Source: Beroe forskalii (taxonomy: Eukaryota; Ctenophora; Nuda; Beroida; Beroidae). Taken from it: a stretch of 64,000 bases of DNA. This document shows positions 1 to 14,400 of the stretch, piece by piece. The notes beneath the pieces were generated by a model. It had not been told where the DNA came from. It ran no database searches and saw only the letters and a program-made list of their open reading frames with translations. Position 1 is the first letter of the stretch; every line of letters begins with the position of its first letter. The translations under genes and the position numbers were made by a program. Where the stretch lies: contig WFMF01000396.1 of assembly GCA_011033025.1 (NCBI GenBank), positions 1-64,000 on the forward strand, written 5' to 3'.

Positions 1-89
1 CTGTTTTGATAGGTAAAAATAGGGTTTTTTGGATGTTACAGGAAACAAAGGAAAACTGGCGAATGTCATTGATTCAGTGGTTTCAGGCG

Positions 90-350
90 CATAATTTATG
101 ACCAGAAACACTTCTATTTGACCACCCATGAGACATCTACGCCCAATAAGGGGCGAAAAAAGGCAGTTTTAAGCCGAAAACGCGATTTTAACCCCCCATA
201 ATAGACAGAAAATGGCTGATTTCGGGATTCTGAAGTATGGTATGTCTTTCTTAGGTCGTCCATGGATGGCGTGCAAATTTTCAGCTCAATCGGCCAAAGC
301 TTTTCGATTTCGGATCTTGGGTGCCTCAGAAATGAAGACACGCATGGATC
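90..350 (+). repeat. Dispersed repeat, copy A
   Basis: This stretch resembles 18,060-18,320 in the same orientation. Shared landmarks in the same order include CACCCATGAG, a GCCGAAAA block, TTCGG with ATTCTGA, TATGTCTT, and a TCCATG-ATGG-GT-CAAA-TTCAG block. The copies are diverged and no ends or target duplications could be fixed. Confidence 0.55.
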
Positions 351-481
351 ACTGTTTTGAGAGGTAAAAAAGTAATAAGTCAGATCCAATTGATGAACGG
401 AACTGGAACAAACAAACAAACAAAAACCAACAATATTCAGAAAGACAAACACGTTATATTTCACATACCCCTGACGTATTT

Positions 482-530
482 CTGGTAAAAACGTAACATG
501 GCACGTACCTCTAACGTATTTCTGCACGAT
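482..530 (-). repeat. Duplicated exon end plus 5' splice site (myosin IQ exon)
   Basis: On the minus strand the exon end AAATACGTTAGAG|gtacgtg is followed 40 bases later by AAATACGTCAGGG|gtatgtg. Both have good donors. The stretch between them starts with GT and ends with CAG just before the second copy. Confidence 0.7.
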
Positions 531-3500
531 GATAGCTGCGCTCCTGGTCTGGAGGTAGAACTTCCTGTAGAGATGGGTCCGTACGCAGCTCTGTACTTTG
601 ACAATGTCAGAGATACGCTTCTTGTACGACATCCTGAGGTGATGGACGGGGTGAAAGGGGGACGGATGGAGAGGGGGCTGGTGTGAAAAGGGATGAGGTG
701 AAAAGGGGTGTGGTGAGAATAAGCGGAGTGAAGACTGAAGAGGGAGGGGGAGAATAGGGACGCGGTAAATGGTGGGGAGATGTTATTGAAAGGGGTTTCT
801 TGAAAAGGGCCCTTTTTATGACACCTTTTAAGGGGTGTCATAAAGAAGCTCCAAAAATCTGAAAAATCCACACACACAAACCTGGCAATAGCACCTCGCC
901 AGTGTTTCTGTATGAAGACAGCAGCCGTACCGAGCACCTTGACTCTCTGTTGCTCGAGCGTATTCTCCAGGGTCTCCTTCATGAAGATCTTAGTTTTACC
1001 CGCGTGCCATTCCTTCTCAGGGGCTGAAGTGAGGGTGTGTATTGATACGGTGGCTCAATTATAATGGTTTCAAGTCTACCAATGGCGTCAGATCAACATT
1101 TAATAATAATGATTATAATAACTTTAAATCGCATCTATTCTAATTTTTGTCGTGTAACAGAAATCTGGGTCATACGAGCGAATTACTGCGGGAGACTCCC
1201 GGGAGTCCTCGTATGACCGAAATCTGCCAAAAAACTCACCGTTTTTAGTGAGGTATAGCGTTACTTTATCCTTCGGTACTTTGGTGTAGATGGAAGCTAG
1301 AAGGGGCTGGTATCGGGAACAGAAGTCCTCGTAGAGTCGTCTAACGGGGTACCCTGACCTTCGGATCACCACGGTTTGCATCATTCCTGATGATAAATAT
1401 CATTAGCTTTATTCCTAAGAGAGTAGGCTTACCTTAGTGGTAGAAATTATGATGCGTACTAATTATGATTATTTTCGCAAAATTATCCTAATTAGTACGC
1501 ATCATAAATTCTACGCATCATAATTTCTACAGATCATAATTTATACTTTCTCAAAATTCGACCATCTTTTAAAATTTTAGAAAACATGTTGAAACAACCA
1601 GGATGACCATATTGTCCAAAAATTATGGTTGGCTCCAAGGCTTGGGCCCTTTTCACATCTTTGTAATAAAACTTCAATCAGCAAATTTTCAAAATCAAAG
1701 GTTGCGATGCTATCATATTATGGAGTTTGCCATAAATAACGGAGTTTCACTCAACTTAGTTGATACCAATCATCAAGGCCCTAACCTCCAAATAAGCTAC
1801 CTAACTGCCAGACCTTATCAAAGACCAAATTTACATTTGATCCAAAAATGAAAACACAGACAACATCGGTCGAAAAACAGTATGTGAATGTGCACAGTGC
1901 AGGCATGATATTCACATTACATTAACTTCCCAATCACCATGATGTTGAAAGTTAGCACAATTATGGATGTAAATCATGATGAAAGAAATGATTTTGTCGG
2001 AAAATAGCCAGGCATCAAGGCTTATTTTATGATTTTTGATCAAATTTCGGAGGATTCTGGACAATTTTGGTTCAAAGGGCCGGGTAAAATGGTAAAATAA
2101 TAATTAAATTTCATTCCATTGGTTGTTCGCCAAAAAGGTTTGTTTTTATCCCAAATTTTTTTCATCATAATTAGTACCGATCATAATTTCATTCGTCATA
2201 ATAAGTACACATCATAATTTCTACCACTAAGGTATAGTATGTGTACTATAATAATTACTGACCATATGAAATTGCGTTACTCTGATCATCCAACCAAGTT
2301 TTAAAGATCTCAAGCTTTAAACATTTGAAAAATGCATCTTAAAAATTAAAAACATAATAATAGAAATAGTAAAAAAAATTACGTACCAGAGTATCTGAGC
2401 TGGTTGAGCATGAGTTGGTTCTGGAAGTCATTGGCTTGTTTCTGAGCGTTAGGTTTCACGCATCTCACAAAGAAAGGGTTGGAGGAGGAAAGGGTCTGAA
2501 ATGAGAGAAATGTTATGAAAAGTTGAAATTGGCGGGCTAACCTTCAGTGTGATAGTAGGATTTTACCCTGCCCTCCGTCGCGCGCACTTTTTCCGCGGGG
2601 AGGATCGTTTGCAACACGACCCTCAAAATTTTATGCGCTAAGGATGGAAAAAAATCCATCTAACAGTGCGAAGGGTTAGGAAAATTTTCGTGAAAAAAAT
2701 GTTCCTGATAATTGACAATACCGTGTTTATTTTCACGAAATATAAAATCTAACTGCATTTAAGCAATGTTCAACGTTTCACTTACTTTGACTTACTATCA
2801 ATAATCAATTACCCTGGCGCTTTCACGAATAGAGTTTAAAACAAAAAAGACAATGCAATTGGTCACATGAAACGCATATAGACTAGGTTAACAGGTATAC
2901 AAGAAAAGCTAGGTTCTCACAATCCGATGCAACATATCATTTTCTCAGGAATTTCTCTGCGAGAATTGCTTATTTTTATGGCTGCCTGATGCCATAGGTT
3001 GTACTATGTAACATGTAATATAGTGGCTACCTGTATGACATAATCCAGCCGATATGCACATGGATTCGAGGTATTTAATGAATGGTTACCTCATTGGTCA
3101 ATTTTGATATTAGCAAATTAGAGGAAGCGGCATTTTTCATAAATTTTTGTGAAAAGGGTGTAGCAACATGATAATAAAGTGGGTATATTTGTTTAACGTA
3201 ATAACTCACTATACAAAACCCTACGATTGGAGACCACCTAAGAAAGGCAGCTAATTGGGAATGACACGACATATTCACAACTTGACATAGTACATTGGTG
3301 ACGTCACCCGACGCATATTACTTCATCTGTTCACAAGACTGTCCTTGAACCCCAAAATCGTCATAAAATTGACCAATCAGCGTGCGATTTTGCCATTTAA
3401 GCTGCGCGCTGATTGGTCAACGTCAAATCTTATACGCCACAATATAAACAAACCTGCATGAGAGAGGTAAGACTGTCCTTGAACTGGGAGGCAACAGTAG

Positions 3501-5402
3501 CAGACTTAGACTTGCCCCTTCCACTCCGCTCTGTAGACAGCTTGACACCCTCAAACAGGTCGTACATGAAGTCAGACTTGCTGTCTTTGAGGAGGGTGAT
3601 CAGATCGTCTCTGGGGGAAGGGGTGGTTAGAATACGCCCCATTTCGCTGTGGCTTGCCACCAAAATGAATCTAACGGTCTTAATGAAAGATATAGGTCAT
3701 GGGTTCGATTTAGTTTGAGTGGAATGAAAATTTTGATTTCAAGACAAATCCTGTGCAATTTAGTTTAATTTGCTGTGTGTTTGGGAAACGGAAAGTTATT
3801 CAGAGTTTCGGGCAATGTTTTCAGCACATCCTACTAATAAAATACGCCATGTTTCATTGCAGCCTACGACCAAGATATAGGTCATGCGCTTGAGGGCACT
3901 GTAACATTTTGATTCCGAAACAAATCCCGTTCAATTTGCAGAGTGATCGAGAAAAACTAAGTTTTTCAGAGTTTTGGGTACTGTATGCACTACAGCGATC
4001 TGAGTGTTCTATTACCTGAAAGTGTTTCTGTTCTTCTCGAGGAATCCCACTGTGTTGTAAACTACGTCTCCAGCATAGTGCTTTATTCCGAAATCAGTGC
4101 CTGTGATCTTTGGTGAATAGCGTTAGTGAACTAAAACACGATAATTAACTAATTAGTGGAAATGGGAATGGCATCAATATCATCGTTATTGGTCCTGTAA
4201 AACCCCGATCATTTGCCATGAAAACTGCAAATGTGAAATGTGAAAGTCTAGCTTCCGAGGTAACAAAAATTTCGTCGCTTATTAAGTTATAAGACATCTA
4301 CCTTTGGTTTGATGTAGAACTTATTCTTTGCGTTGGCGGTATGCAGCTTATCCAGCATACTTTTATCAGTACCTGTATGGTTTATGGTGAGAGAAAGAAG
4401 ATATCCAAAAATACCTAATCTTACTACCATCAATGAACAATTCTCAGAGAAATAGCCCAATATATCAATCAATCCGAATAATATGGATGAAACAAGATAT
4501 TTCCTTGTGTTTACCTTTAGGGAATCTACTCTCCTCATCAATAACAGACAGGACACCCATCTTCCTCTCCACCAGATCAATACACCCCGCGTTATCCGTC
4601 CAGTCAATGTCCGTCCAGGGGATCCCTTCCTGAAGGAAGGTGAAGGATAGATAGTGACGTCATTATCATGGTGTCTACACGTCAATTGATGATGCTGGGC
4701 CACGGAAAAGACGACTCCTAATTATTAAAAAGGCTCTATTTGGCAAAACATTAACTGAGATTCTCAGTTGATGTTTTGACAAATAGAGCTTTATTGATAG
4801 GAAGGAGAAAAACTTCAGAGTCGTACCGAATAAATTCTAAAAAACTAAAAAATACAAAAACAAAACGAACCTGGTTGTACTCCAGTTGTTCGAGGGAGAA
4901 GATGTGCTTGTTGAAGTACTGCTGGAGTTTCTCGTTAGCGAAGTTGATGTTGAACTGCTCAAACCGGTTAACTTGGAAGTTCTCAAACCCGAAGATATCC
5001 AGAACCCCGATTGAGGAATGCGGAGCTTTGGGGGACTTTATACGCGAGTTGATGCGCTCTGAAATTACAATGGAATTTAATCAATTTGATTTGGTTTAGA
5101 TAAGTAGACGGTGCTTGCTCTACTGTACAATTTATAAAATTCAGATCAGTGATTTGAATCCAAATCCAAATAATTTCAACGAAAATCTTTTATTTAAAAC
5201 CATCTAGGTATTAACTAACGTATAATCCAGTCGAAGAGGTAGGAGTAGACGGCCATGGTGATGGAATCCCTGCTTCCTGAAGCCTGTTCCTCGTTAAGCG
5301 GAGATAGGAACACCTCCCCCCGCATTTCCCGTTTGTTGTGAGTCAGAGCTTCCACCAACTGTTCCGTGTTGACGGAGAGGAACTGAGCGGCTTTCTCAAC
5401 GG
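509..5402 (-). CDS. Myosin, C-terminal half of the motor, converter and IQ motifs (exons 12-21 as seen)
   Basis: Exons from 5' to 3': 5220-5402, 4871-5058 (switch [10 protein letters not shown]), 4515-4629, 4302-4372, 4016-4107, 3454-3610, 2387-2495 ([11 protein letters not shown]), 1240-1386 (SH1-helix region, [17 protein letters not shown]), 882-1023 (IQ motif [15 protein letters not shown]) and 509-633 ([15 protein letters not shown] and [11 protein letters not shown]). Every phase is compatible. For exon 4016-4107 the acceptor was chosen at AAAG|ATCACAG, because the later CAG|GCACTG would break the frame. The 3' end of exon 509-633 and its donor are repeated at 482-494, giving a competing donor. 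Confidence 0.95.
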
Positions 5403-8400
5403 CTGAAGGAGATGGGATGTGAGAAGGGGATGATAGTTGAGAAGGGGATGGGAGGTGAGAAGAGGATGAGGGTATGGGGCAGGTGATGAGACTTGCGAGG
5501 TGAGAAGAGGATGAAATTGAGAAGGGGATGAAAACGTAGGTGAAGGGGGTGAGAAGATGGGGTCCGATGGGCGATTATTCGCCCATAGGCCCTTGTACAG
5601 AGTAATTGTGTACCTGGCAAAGCCCAAGAAACACATTTTTCCACGGTGACGAACAGTAGGTATAGGTACACTATACAATCATGTACCTACAAGATATCTC
5701 TGTCGACTTACATCGTAAACATGCATTTCAATCTGATAAGTGATAACTGAATCGACACCACATACCAGGACGTATCTGTACATGGGACAAATTATACATT
5801 CCCACTCATTCCTGATCATCCTGCGTTTACACTGTGTATGAACTGTTACTTGCATTCTACACACTCACAGAACATTCCGTATAGTTGTCCGTATCACGTT
5901 ACACAGAGAATACATTTGAAACTGTACACATGTGTATATCATTCATCATGCCTTATGTTGGCACATTCTAGCACCCTTCTTGTGTATATTAAGAGGTAGG
6001 TACATATACCTATTCGTAATCTTGGAGTTCTTTGGACGATGTAGGTATTTAGGTAGGTACCTTTCAGCTATAAAAACAGCTTCACGTTTCAACTTCTGCT
6101 TTTTGAGTGATCGTAAGCTACCGATACTGCTTTTCGATACATCCATGATTATACAAGCTTTTCCCACTTTCCCATCCCCGCACCACAGTTCCTATTGACT
6201 TGAATTCCAATCTGTGTGACAAAAACCAGCTCGATTCGTCTCCAGCCTGGTGCGACCTATGGCATCTCGCCTAATCATCTAATCTTTCTCTTCTGCGACA
6301 TGACTTTTTAATTCATGACAGTTAAAAGAACATAGCATCTCATGACCGCCCTAATGCGAAACTCGTGAAGCAGTCAAATAATAAAATATGTTTAACATGC
6401 TTGGCCTTCGTTTATCGCTCTTCATTGTTGTTTACGCTCTTCATTATTGTTTACGTGTATAATCTTTATTAGTGCTTTCAAAAAATCGGTCCTAATCAGG
6501 GGATTAGAGAATTGATTTTTGCACGCTCTAAAATGTTTCCAGCAAGCTGACAAACATGTTATTTTACCATTAAATTTCACTCGAAAAGTGTGTCTTCTTC
6601 CAAACAGTGTTCTTAATCCTTACTAACCTTAACTAATCCTAACTAACTAATCATAGGCAGACATGACATGACAGTGTCACACAACACCCTACAGTTGGAA
6701 GATGTGGAAGTACGCTTCCCCTACTCACCTTACACCTGCCAGGTTTGCTTCATGGGGAACATTTGAGTTATGAGTGATTAGATATAAAAATACGGTTTGT
6801 TCCATGTGCAGCAACGCCGTTTCAGTTAGGGTAAAGTAATTGGGGCGTAGTTGGGGCATAGGGCGAGGCTGGGTCAAGGCAGGCATGCCCTAACTAGGCA
6901 TTGACATTGGAACAAATTTTAGTGGGTCAATCTGGCTGACAGCTCAAATTCAAATGTGAGGCATTCTTCATTTGAGTAGACCCATAGTCTAGTTCCCTAA
7001 CTCCCTAAGGTTACCCCTTTGTTTTCAGGAAGAGTACATGAAGTCTGTGATAAGAGCTTTGAAGAGTGAAGGAAATGCTATCTTAGAATCCCCTACAGGT
7101 TTTATTATTGGAAGCTTAGAACTGCATTCGATTTAGAGTCTTAACTGATGATGAGCGGTCAAAATCCGTTAATAAAGTCTGGATGATTGATACATCGCTC
7201 CACTGCGATTGTGTATAACAATTAACAAGAAATAACGCAGGTACTGGCAAGACGTTGTCAATGCTATGTTCGGTGTTGTCATGGCGGCAGACTCAGGAAA
7301 CACCACCTCAAGTAATCTATGCTTCCAGAACGCACAGCCAACTTTCACAGGTAAACAAGCTCAAAACTGGTGTATCATATTCAATTGATCAAGGAAAATT
7401 CAATCATTCTATTTGCCAACACTAGATAGTTTTGAAACAGATCTTATCCTCCAAACCTTATCCATCCTCAGGTTGCCCAAGAAATCACCAAACTCGCGCC
7501 CCTCTATCCGCACTCAACCCGCACCTCCCTCCTCGCCTCGCGGGACCAGTACTGCCTCCACCCGACCATCTCCACCTACCACTCCCTCTCCCAACCCGCC
7601 GCCTGCCGCGCCGCCATCACCTCCTCCTCCTGCGCCCACCATCAGACCTACAAGAACGCCGCCAAGCCGCCAGTAGACACCGTGCGGGATATTGAGGATT
7701 TCGTGGCGGCGTGCGCCGGACACGGCACCTGTCCGTACTACACGGCGCAGCAGCTGGCGCCTGGCGCCGATGTGGTGCTGGTGCCGTACAACTATCTCAC
7801 GGACAGGAATCTGCAGTACAGGTAAGGGAGGGATTTGGGGTTTGTGCAGTTTCCTATTTGAAGGAAATCATCTTATTGTGGCCAGTGGCCACATTTAATT
7901 TCGAATCAGTGTCGTAGCTCTTAAAACATCAAGCGTCTGATTTTAGGATTAAGTTATGGAAATGCTTTCCATTTCTCCGAATTCCCTGACTTTATCATCT
8001 TCTTCACAGGTACAAATCCCTGATTAACAACTCCGTTATCATATTCGACGAGGCTCACAACATTACACAGTTCTGTGAAACGGGCTACACCTTCAGTCTG
8101 ACTGCCGCTGCCATGAACAACGTCTTAGATGTCATGGAAACCAGTCCTACTCTGGAAAAGTGGCAGGAAATCTGTAGGTTTTTGGAAGAATTCTTCAACA
8201 CCGAATACCAGAGTTCGTTCTTCCAGTTTTTCGAGAGTTACATAAACTTTGGGACGGTGAAAGAGCTGCGATCAAGTCTGGGTGGGGTGGGACAGGTTTC
8301 AGCAGTACACGAGATGCTGGATTTCCTGGATAATGTCCTGGATATCATAGATACGAAGAGTACGGAGTCTTATAATATTCTCTTTGATGGAGAGACTGAG

Positions 8401-11400
8401 TGTCTGCTTTGTGTGTGTCTGGATCCGAGTATTGCCCTGAAAAACCTGCTCAAACTCCAAGCCAGGTACTGAACAGAGTAGCGAGGCAGCGTTGGTATGA
8501 ACTAAGTAAAATGGCAATTTGAAGAAGTGTCAGAATTATACCGGATGATATCAACATTCAACATACACCATGAAATACAAAACAGCAATACTGCATCTAC
8601 TTAGAAAGAGATTGTCAGTCAAATAATGCCAGCTTAACACTCTTCCCAGGTCTATCTTGATTACAAGTGGCACTATATCTCCCCTTCCTACGATTGTAAA
8701 GGAGCTAGATATACCCTTCACTGAAATCCTACAGAACACCCACGTCATCAAACCATCACAACTTCTGGTCCAGGTATGTATCCCTTATTACTTTGTAAGG
8801 ACTCCAGAATACTGGAATTGAAAATACTTCAGAAGTTAATCTCATCAATTACGGCTTGTTAAGCTAACTTTCAGCTAAATGTTAAATTTCGTAAGTTGCG
8901 AACTCGTTTAATGTAGCAACAGATAAATATTCCTATATAATTAGAATTATTTTACAAATCCCCCTAATTTTCAGGTTGTAACTCGTGGCTCTGACGGAGA
9001 ACCGCTCGAGTCTTCCTTCAAAAACCGTCGCTCTGAAACCTACCTGCACTCACTGGGCATGACACTAGTCAACTACCTGAGAATCATACCAGGTGGGTTA
9101 TCACTGGGCATGACACTAGTCAACTACCTGAGGATCATACCAGGTGGGGCTTAGACAATACATGAAACATTTGATTCTTAACAAATCTTATCTTAGTTCT
9201 AGACAATCAATCTGTTTAGTTTTAATGCGTCTATGATTTTCTATAATATTTCTAGCCCGAATTTAGCAACTCTCTTGATTATCAATTCATCTTTGTCGAA
9301 ATGCCGTGCCCCAACCTCTCTAATCCAGAATCCTACCAGATTCGTGTAATGAATCTTAATTCTATGTCAGGAGGGGTGCTAGTGTTCTTCCCGTCCTACA
9401 CTGCAATGGACATAGCCCTCACTTACTGGAGGGAGAATGGGGATCTGTGGAGCATCATGAAACGGGTGAGTCAATGGCACTTGAATCATTCAACCGATTT
9501 GAAAAATTTTAAATAATCTGCAGCAAAATATTTCATTTGGATAAACAATTGGATGTTCCACATAATCCTCGTCCCTTCTTACTCTCACCAATTCACCCCA
9601 CATTTCAGCACCTCCTATGCCTTGATTTTATCCATTTGGCAGGAGAAGATCTGTCACATAGAGCCTCGCAACAAAGAATACTTCTACCGCACTGTAAAGC
9701 GCTACGAACAGGACTGTTTGGACAGCGATCCTGACAGCAAAGGAGCGGCACTCTTTGCCGTTTGCAGGGGCAAACTCGCAGAAGGGGTTGACTTGAGCGA
9801 CGAGAAGAGCAGAGGGGTGATTATCGTGGGTATACCCTTCTCGTACCCCAACGATCCGCTGGTAGCGATGAAGATGAAGTACTTAGATCGGGTTAAGATC
9901 GGGGGCAAGGCGTGGTACCAACAGACAGCTTTCCGGGCGGTGAATCAGGCCTTAGGGCGGGCAATCCGTCATGGCGGCGATTACGGTGCGATGATCTTCC
10001 TTGACGAGAGATTTGCAGCTAACCAGGACTTATTGCCCTCGTGGGTTGCGTCTGAGTTATCCGTGCTAGCGAGTTTCGGGAGTGCTATCAAAGCTACATC
10101 GGAGTTTTTCAAGTTTCACGCCATTGCTGGGTCACAACAAGACACGTACGCGAATAAGTTTAAACGAGAGGGTGCCAGTAAAGGTGTGACTTTGTTTGAT
10201 TTTCCGATACTCTCCAAAAGTTTTGAAATTTTAATGTTTTTAATTAAAGTTTTGTATGCTATTGTGGCTGCTTTGGTCAGATTTGTTTTGTATTTGATGC
10301 GAGGTAGAAAATAAAGCATGACAGTCACTCATGAGTTTTAATAATCCTTTAATAAAGGATTTGATTCTAATGTTAAGTTTTCACAGAATTTTGTTTGACA
10401 AGATGCTGTCTTTCTTTTGTTAGATTTTTAGTTATTGTGCTTTTGATAACGAAGCAATCATTCAATGGTTTAAATGCTGCTGGTGGGTGCTGGTACAAGT
10501 GCTGGTGTCAAGGAAGCGTCGACTGATGAAGTTGTACCAGCCAATGCCGATATTCTTCATGGTTGATTGGGTGTCAACGGACATATATAGAAGTCAAACA
10601 ATTCAGTTTGAGTCGTTATTGAAGTAAATAACCATTTTAACAGAGGTATCATTGTCAAGAGTTATCGGAACTGCGCCAAACTTTATGAAATGGTGTCAGA
10701 GTTAAGTGGTGTCAGGGTGAAGTGGTGTCAGAGTGAAGTGGTGTCAGAGCAACGTGGTGTCAGAGTGAAGTGGTGTCAGAGTGAAGTGGTGTCAGAGTGA
10801 AGTGGTGTCAGGGTGAAGTGGTGTCAGAGTGAAGTGGTTTCAGAGTGAAGTTGTGTCAGAGTGAAATGGTGTCAGAGTGAAGTGGTGTCAGAGTGAAGTA
10901 GCTAAGTAGTGTCAGAGTGAAGTGGTGTCAGGGAGAAGTGGTGTCAGAGTGAAGTGGTGTCAGGTTGACGTGGTTTCAGAGTGAAGTGGTGTCAGTGTGA
11001 AGTGGTGGCAGGGTGAAGTGGTGGCAGGGTGAAGTGGTGTCAGGGAGAAGTGGTGTCAGGGCAACGTGGTGTCAGAGTGAAGTGGTGTCAGAGTGAAGTG
11101 GTGTCAGAGTGAAGTGGTGTCAGAGTGAAGTGGTTTCAGGGTGAAGTGGTGTCAGAGTGAAGTGGTTTCAGAGTGAAGTTGTGTCAGAGTGAAATGGTGT
11201 CAGAGTGAAGTGGTGTCAGAGTGAAGTAGCTAAGTAGTGTCAGAGTGAAGTGGTGTCAGGGAGAAGTGGTGTCAGAGTGAAGTGGTGTCAGGTTGACGTG
11301 GTTTCAGAGTGAAGTGGTGTCAGTGTGAAGTGGTGGCAGGGTGAAGTGGTGGCAGGGTGAAGTGGTGTCAGGGAGAAGTGGTGTCAGGGAGAAGTGGTGT

Positions 11401-14400
11401 GCAGAAGAAGTGGTGTCTGGATGAAGTGGTGTCAGAGTGAAGTGGTGTCAGAGCAAAGTGGTGTCAGAGTAAAGTGGTGTCAGAGAAGAGTGGTGTCAGA
11501 GTGAAGTGACGAAGTGATGACTGGGTAAAGTGGTGTCAGGGAGAAGTGGTGTCTGGATGAAGTGGTGTCAGGGTAAAGTAGTGTCTAAGTGAAATGCCTG
11601 AAATGGTCTTTATCCAGAAACGAAGTCAGCATATATGATATGGACAGTTTCGGTTTGCCGCGGCCTAAAAATCCGTCAGTTTCCGTTTTCTAATTTCTAC
11701 AAAACTACAATTAGTTCGAGTGTGACTTTAGTGAATATCATAGGTTGGGCTTTTTGTGGCAAAATGTCGCCGCGCGCTCCAAATATGCACCCTTGACAGG
11801 AACTTTTATGTAATCGAATTAGTCACACCCTATCTTACATCATCGCTTAATTGGTGTTATGGACGACGACGTGTTGTTGGGACATGTCCCAATCAGCGAA
11901 TCAGGAAGTACAATTGGAATCACTGGTGAAGCACAGCATCTTGGAAAGTTAATTTCGCCGGCCTATTGCAAAAAAAGCTTATATCCAACTATCCTATCTC
12001 CATGGGTCATTAGTTTTCGAGATATTCAACAAAAACTGTTTCTTTGATTTCCCTTGGTTTCAAACGGTCAGTGAATTGTTGATCCTGTAAAATTATGTGC
12101 ACACTGTTGAGAACAAATTGGTTTTACTCTGCTAACGCCACCAACACGAGAGAAATCGAGATTTGTTTTTCCAAAAAGGAGATAGGATAGATAGTTTTGT
12201 TTACCTGGAGTTAGGATACCAGAAATGATAACTAAATATCCTATCTCCATTGACATCAATGAAATAATTGAGAAACGCTATTAAAATACAGTATTACATG
12301 TATCCTATCTCCAATACAGTCGTTCTTCCATAACAGTTCCTATCATGCCAGTTCTAACTTCTATTCATGATGGCACTTTGATAAATTCATATGATATTAT
12401 TGACAAGAAACTGCTCAGCTCGAGGGCTTAGGCTTTGTATTAATTCAATTTTTTTTTAAATTTAAGGTGAAATATTGAAAGGTCTAGGTAGGCACTAGGC
12501 TTATATCCTTTATTTTTCCAATCCTAATTCTCTTACCTCGGCCCCTATTAATTCTTTAAAATCTTTCTGTATGTCCCTCTATCTGTTATAACTTTTCCCA
12601 CGCAGACGAATTTTCATCACCAATGCCACCTTTCCTTATAAAAGCTTATAGCCCTTTCTTTGGACAGTGGGCACTTCTAATTACAAAAACTGGCCTTGGT
12701 CAACTGGTAATTTGATAGCACTGATGGTGGGTGTTTGATATTGGTCAGCATCAAATCCCTACAGGAATACAGGATGCCACTTTATTACTTTTCAAGGTGA
12801 CATGTAATAAAATAAGATGGTAAATAGTTAAAAGCAATTAATTCTATGGATCATGGATGACTGCATACATACACGGCTGACAGTAAGACCCCAACTAATC
12901 GTGACATGACGCGTCACGTCATGCGTCCCCTGTTCTAACTAATCGTGACGTGACGCGTCACGTCACACGTCATGTCACGATTAGTTAGAACAGGGGACGC
13001 GTCCCCTGTTCGGAAGAAAATCCTAACTAATCGTGACGTGACGCGTCACGTCACGATCTCGCGCGCGCATTTCTTCTAGATTTTGACTTAGGATGTCAAT
13101 GAGCAGAGCGAGATCCAGTGTCAAAGAAAGAAACAAAAAGTAACTTCATATGATTTCTGACAAGTCAAAAGACAAGAGGTCTTAAACAACTCAAGATGAA
13201 GGTGAAAGCTTTAACTTAGACTTGTTTTATTTGCCCAAAAATACTGCATTAACGCATGAAGCATTGAGCATATAATCAATCTATCGATTGTCAACAAAAT
13301 TGAACGAACAATCAATATGAGCTTACGAGATTCAATTGGAAACTTTACAGTACTTTACAGTAGCAGGGGTCAACGCCTACCTCATCAGCAGGTTGCTTGT
13401 TTTTGCTCTGTGTAGTGTGTGGTTTCCTGTTGTGCCTTCGCATTATTGATTGTTCGTTTGATTAATTTAATGGATCTCGCTCTGCTCATTGACATCCTAA
13501 GTCAAAATCTAGAAGAAATTCGCGCGCGAGATCATGACGTGACGCGTCACGTCACGATTAGTTAGGATTTTCTTCCGAACAGGGGACGCGTCCCCTGTTC
13601 TAACTAATCGTGACATGACGCGTGACGTGACGCGTCACGTCACGATTAGTTAGAAAAGGGGACGCATGATGTGACGCGTGACGTGACGCGTCATGTCACG
13701 ATTAGTTGGGGTCTAAGTTAGGCATAGATTGCAAAGTTTGAGTGCCCAACTGCCCAACAACATCAGTTAATGACAAAGGCATTGCTAAAAATTTCACAGA
13801 AGTTGGTAGTTGACTCAACCTGTATTGTGCACCAGTGAAGGACCTATCTGTCTATCAAGCCTAACACCTGGATTAACATTGAGTTAACCAAGCCGGTGCA
13901 CTTCATTGCTGCTCTCATCAAGCTCCAGGCACGAGAAGGTACTAGAGGCATTCTTGCCTTCGCTTTTGTTCCTTCAATGGTGTCCTATGGTTTCCTGTCA
14001 ACGTTTTCCCATCAGGAAACCGTTCCTCGGGAAAGGACCAATACAATGCAATACAATACAATGGTAGTGCAGGTCACTTTTAAGTCCTGTGTCTAATCTG
14101 TCAATTAAGTTCCAGATTTGTAACGGGAAGCACGTTCTCCTGTGGGTCTATTGACAACAATCAAAAACCGATAGACTGATCTAAGTGGCCTCTCCAAGTA
14201 CTTTATTATAGCCTTAGAAGGGATCCAAGTCGAGAGAATGGAAGGCTCCTGGGAAGATAAGTTCAGCATCCTTATGTTGAGAAGGATGTACAAAGTACAC
14301 GTACATATGCACCAAGATCGAACCTGTCTTCTGACTTTGATAGTTTTAAAATCACTCATTACAAAGAATCAGATTCATACTAAACTTTATTTAAATAAGA

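Noticed and set aside
4733..4789. microRNA precursor
   Set aside because: Almost no loop and perfect short arms; no flanking stem or mature-arm asymmetry.
7413..7723. Pro/Ser-rich open frames on both strands
   Set aside because: Shadows of the G+C-rich fourth helicase exon, whose own frame carries the Fe-S cysteines.
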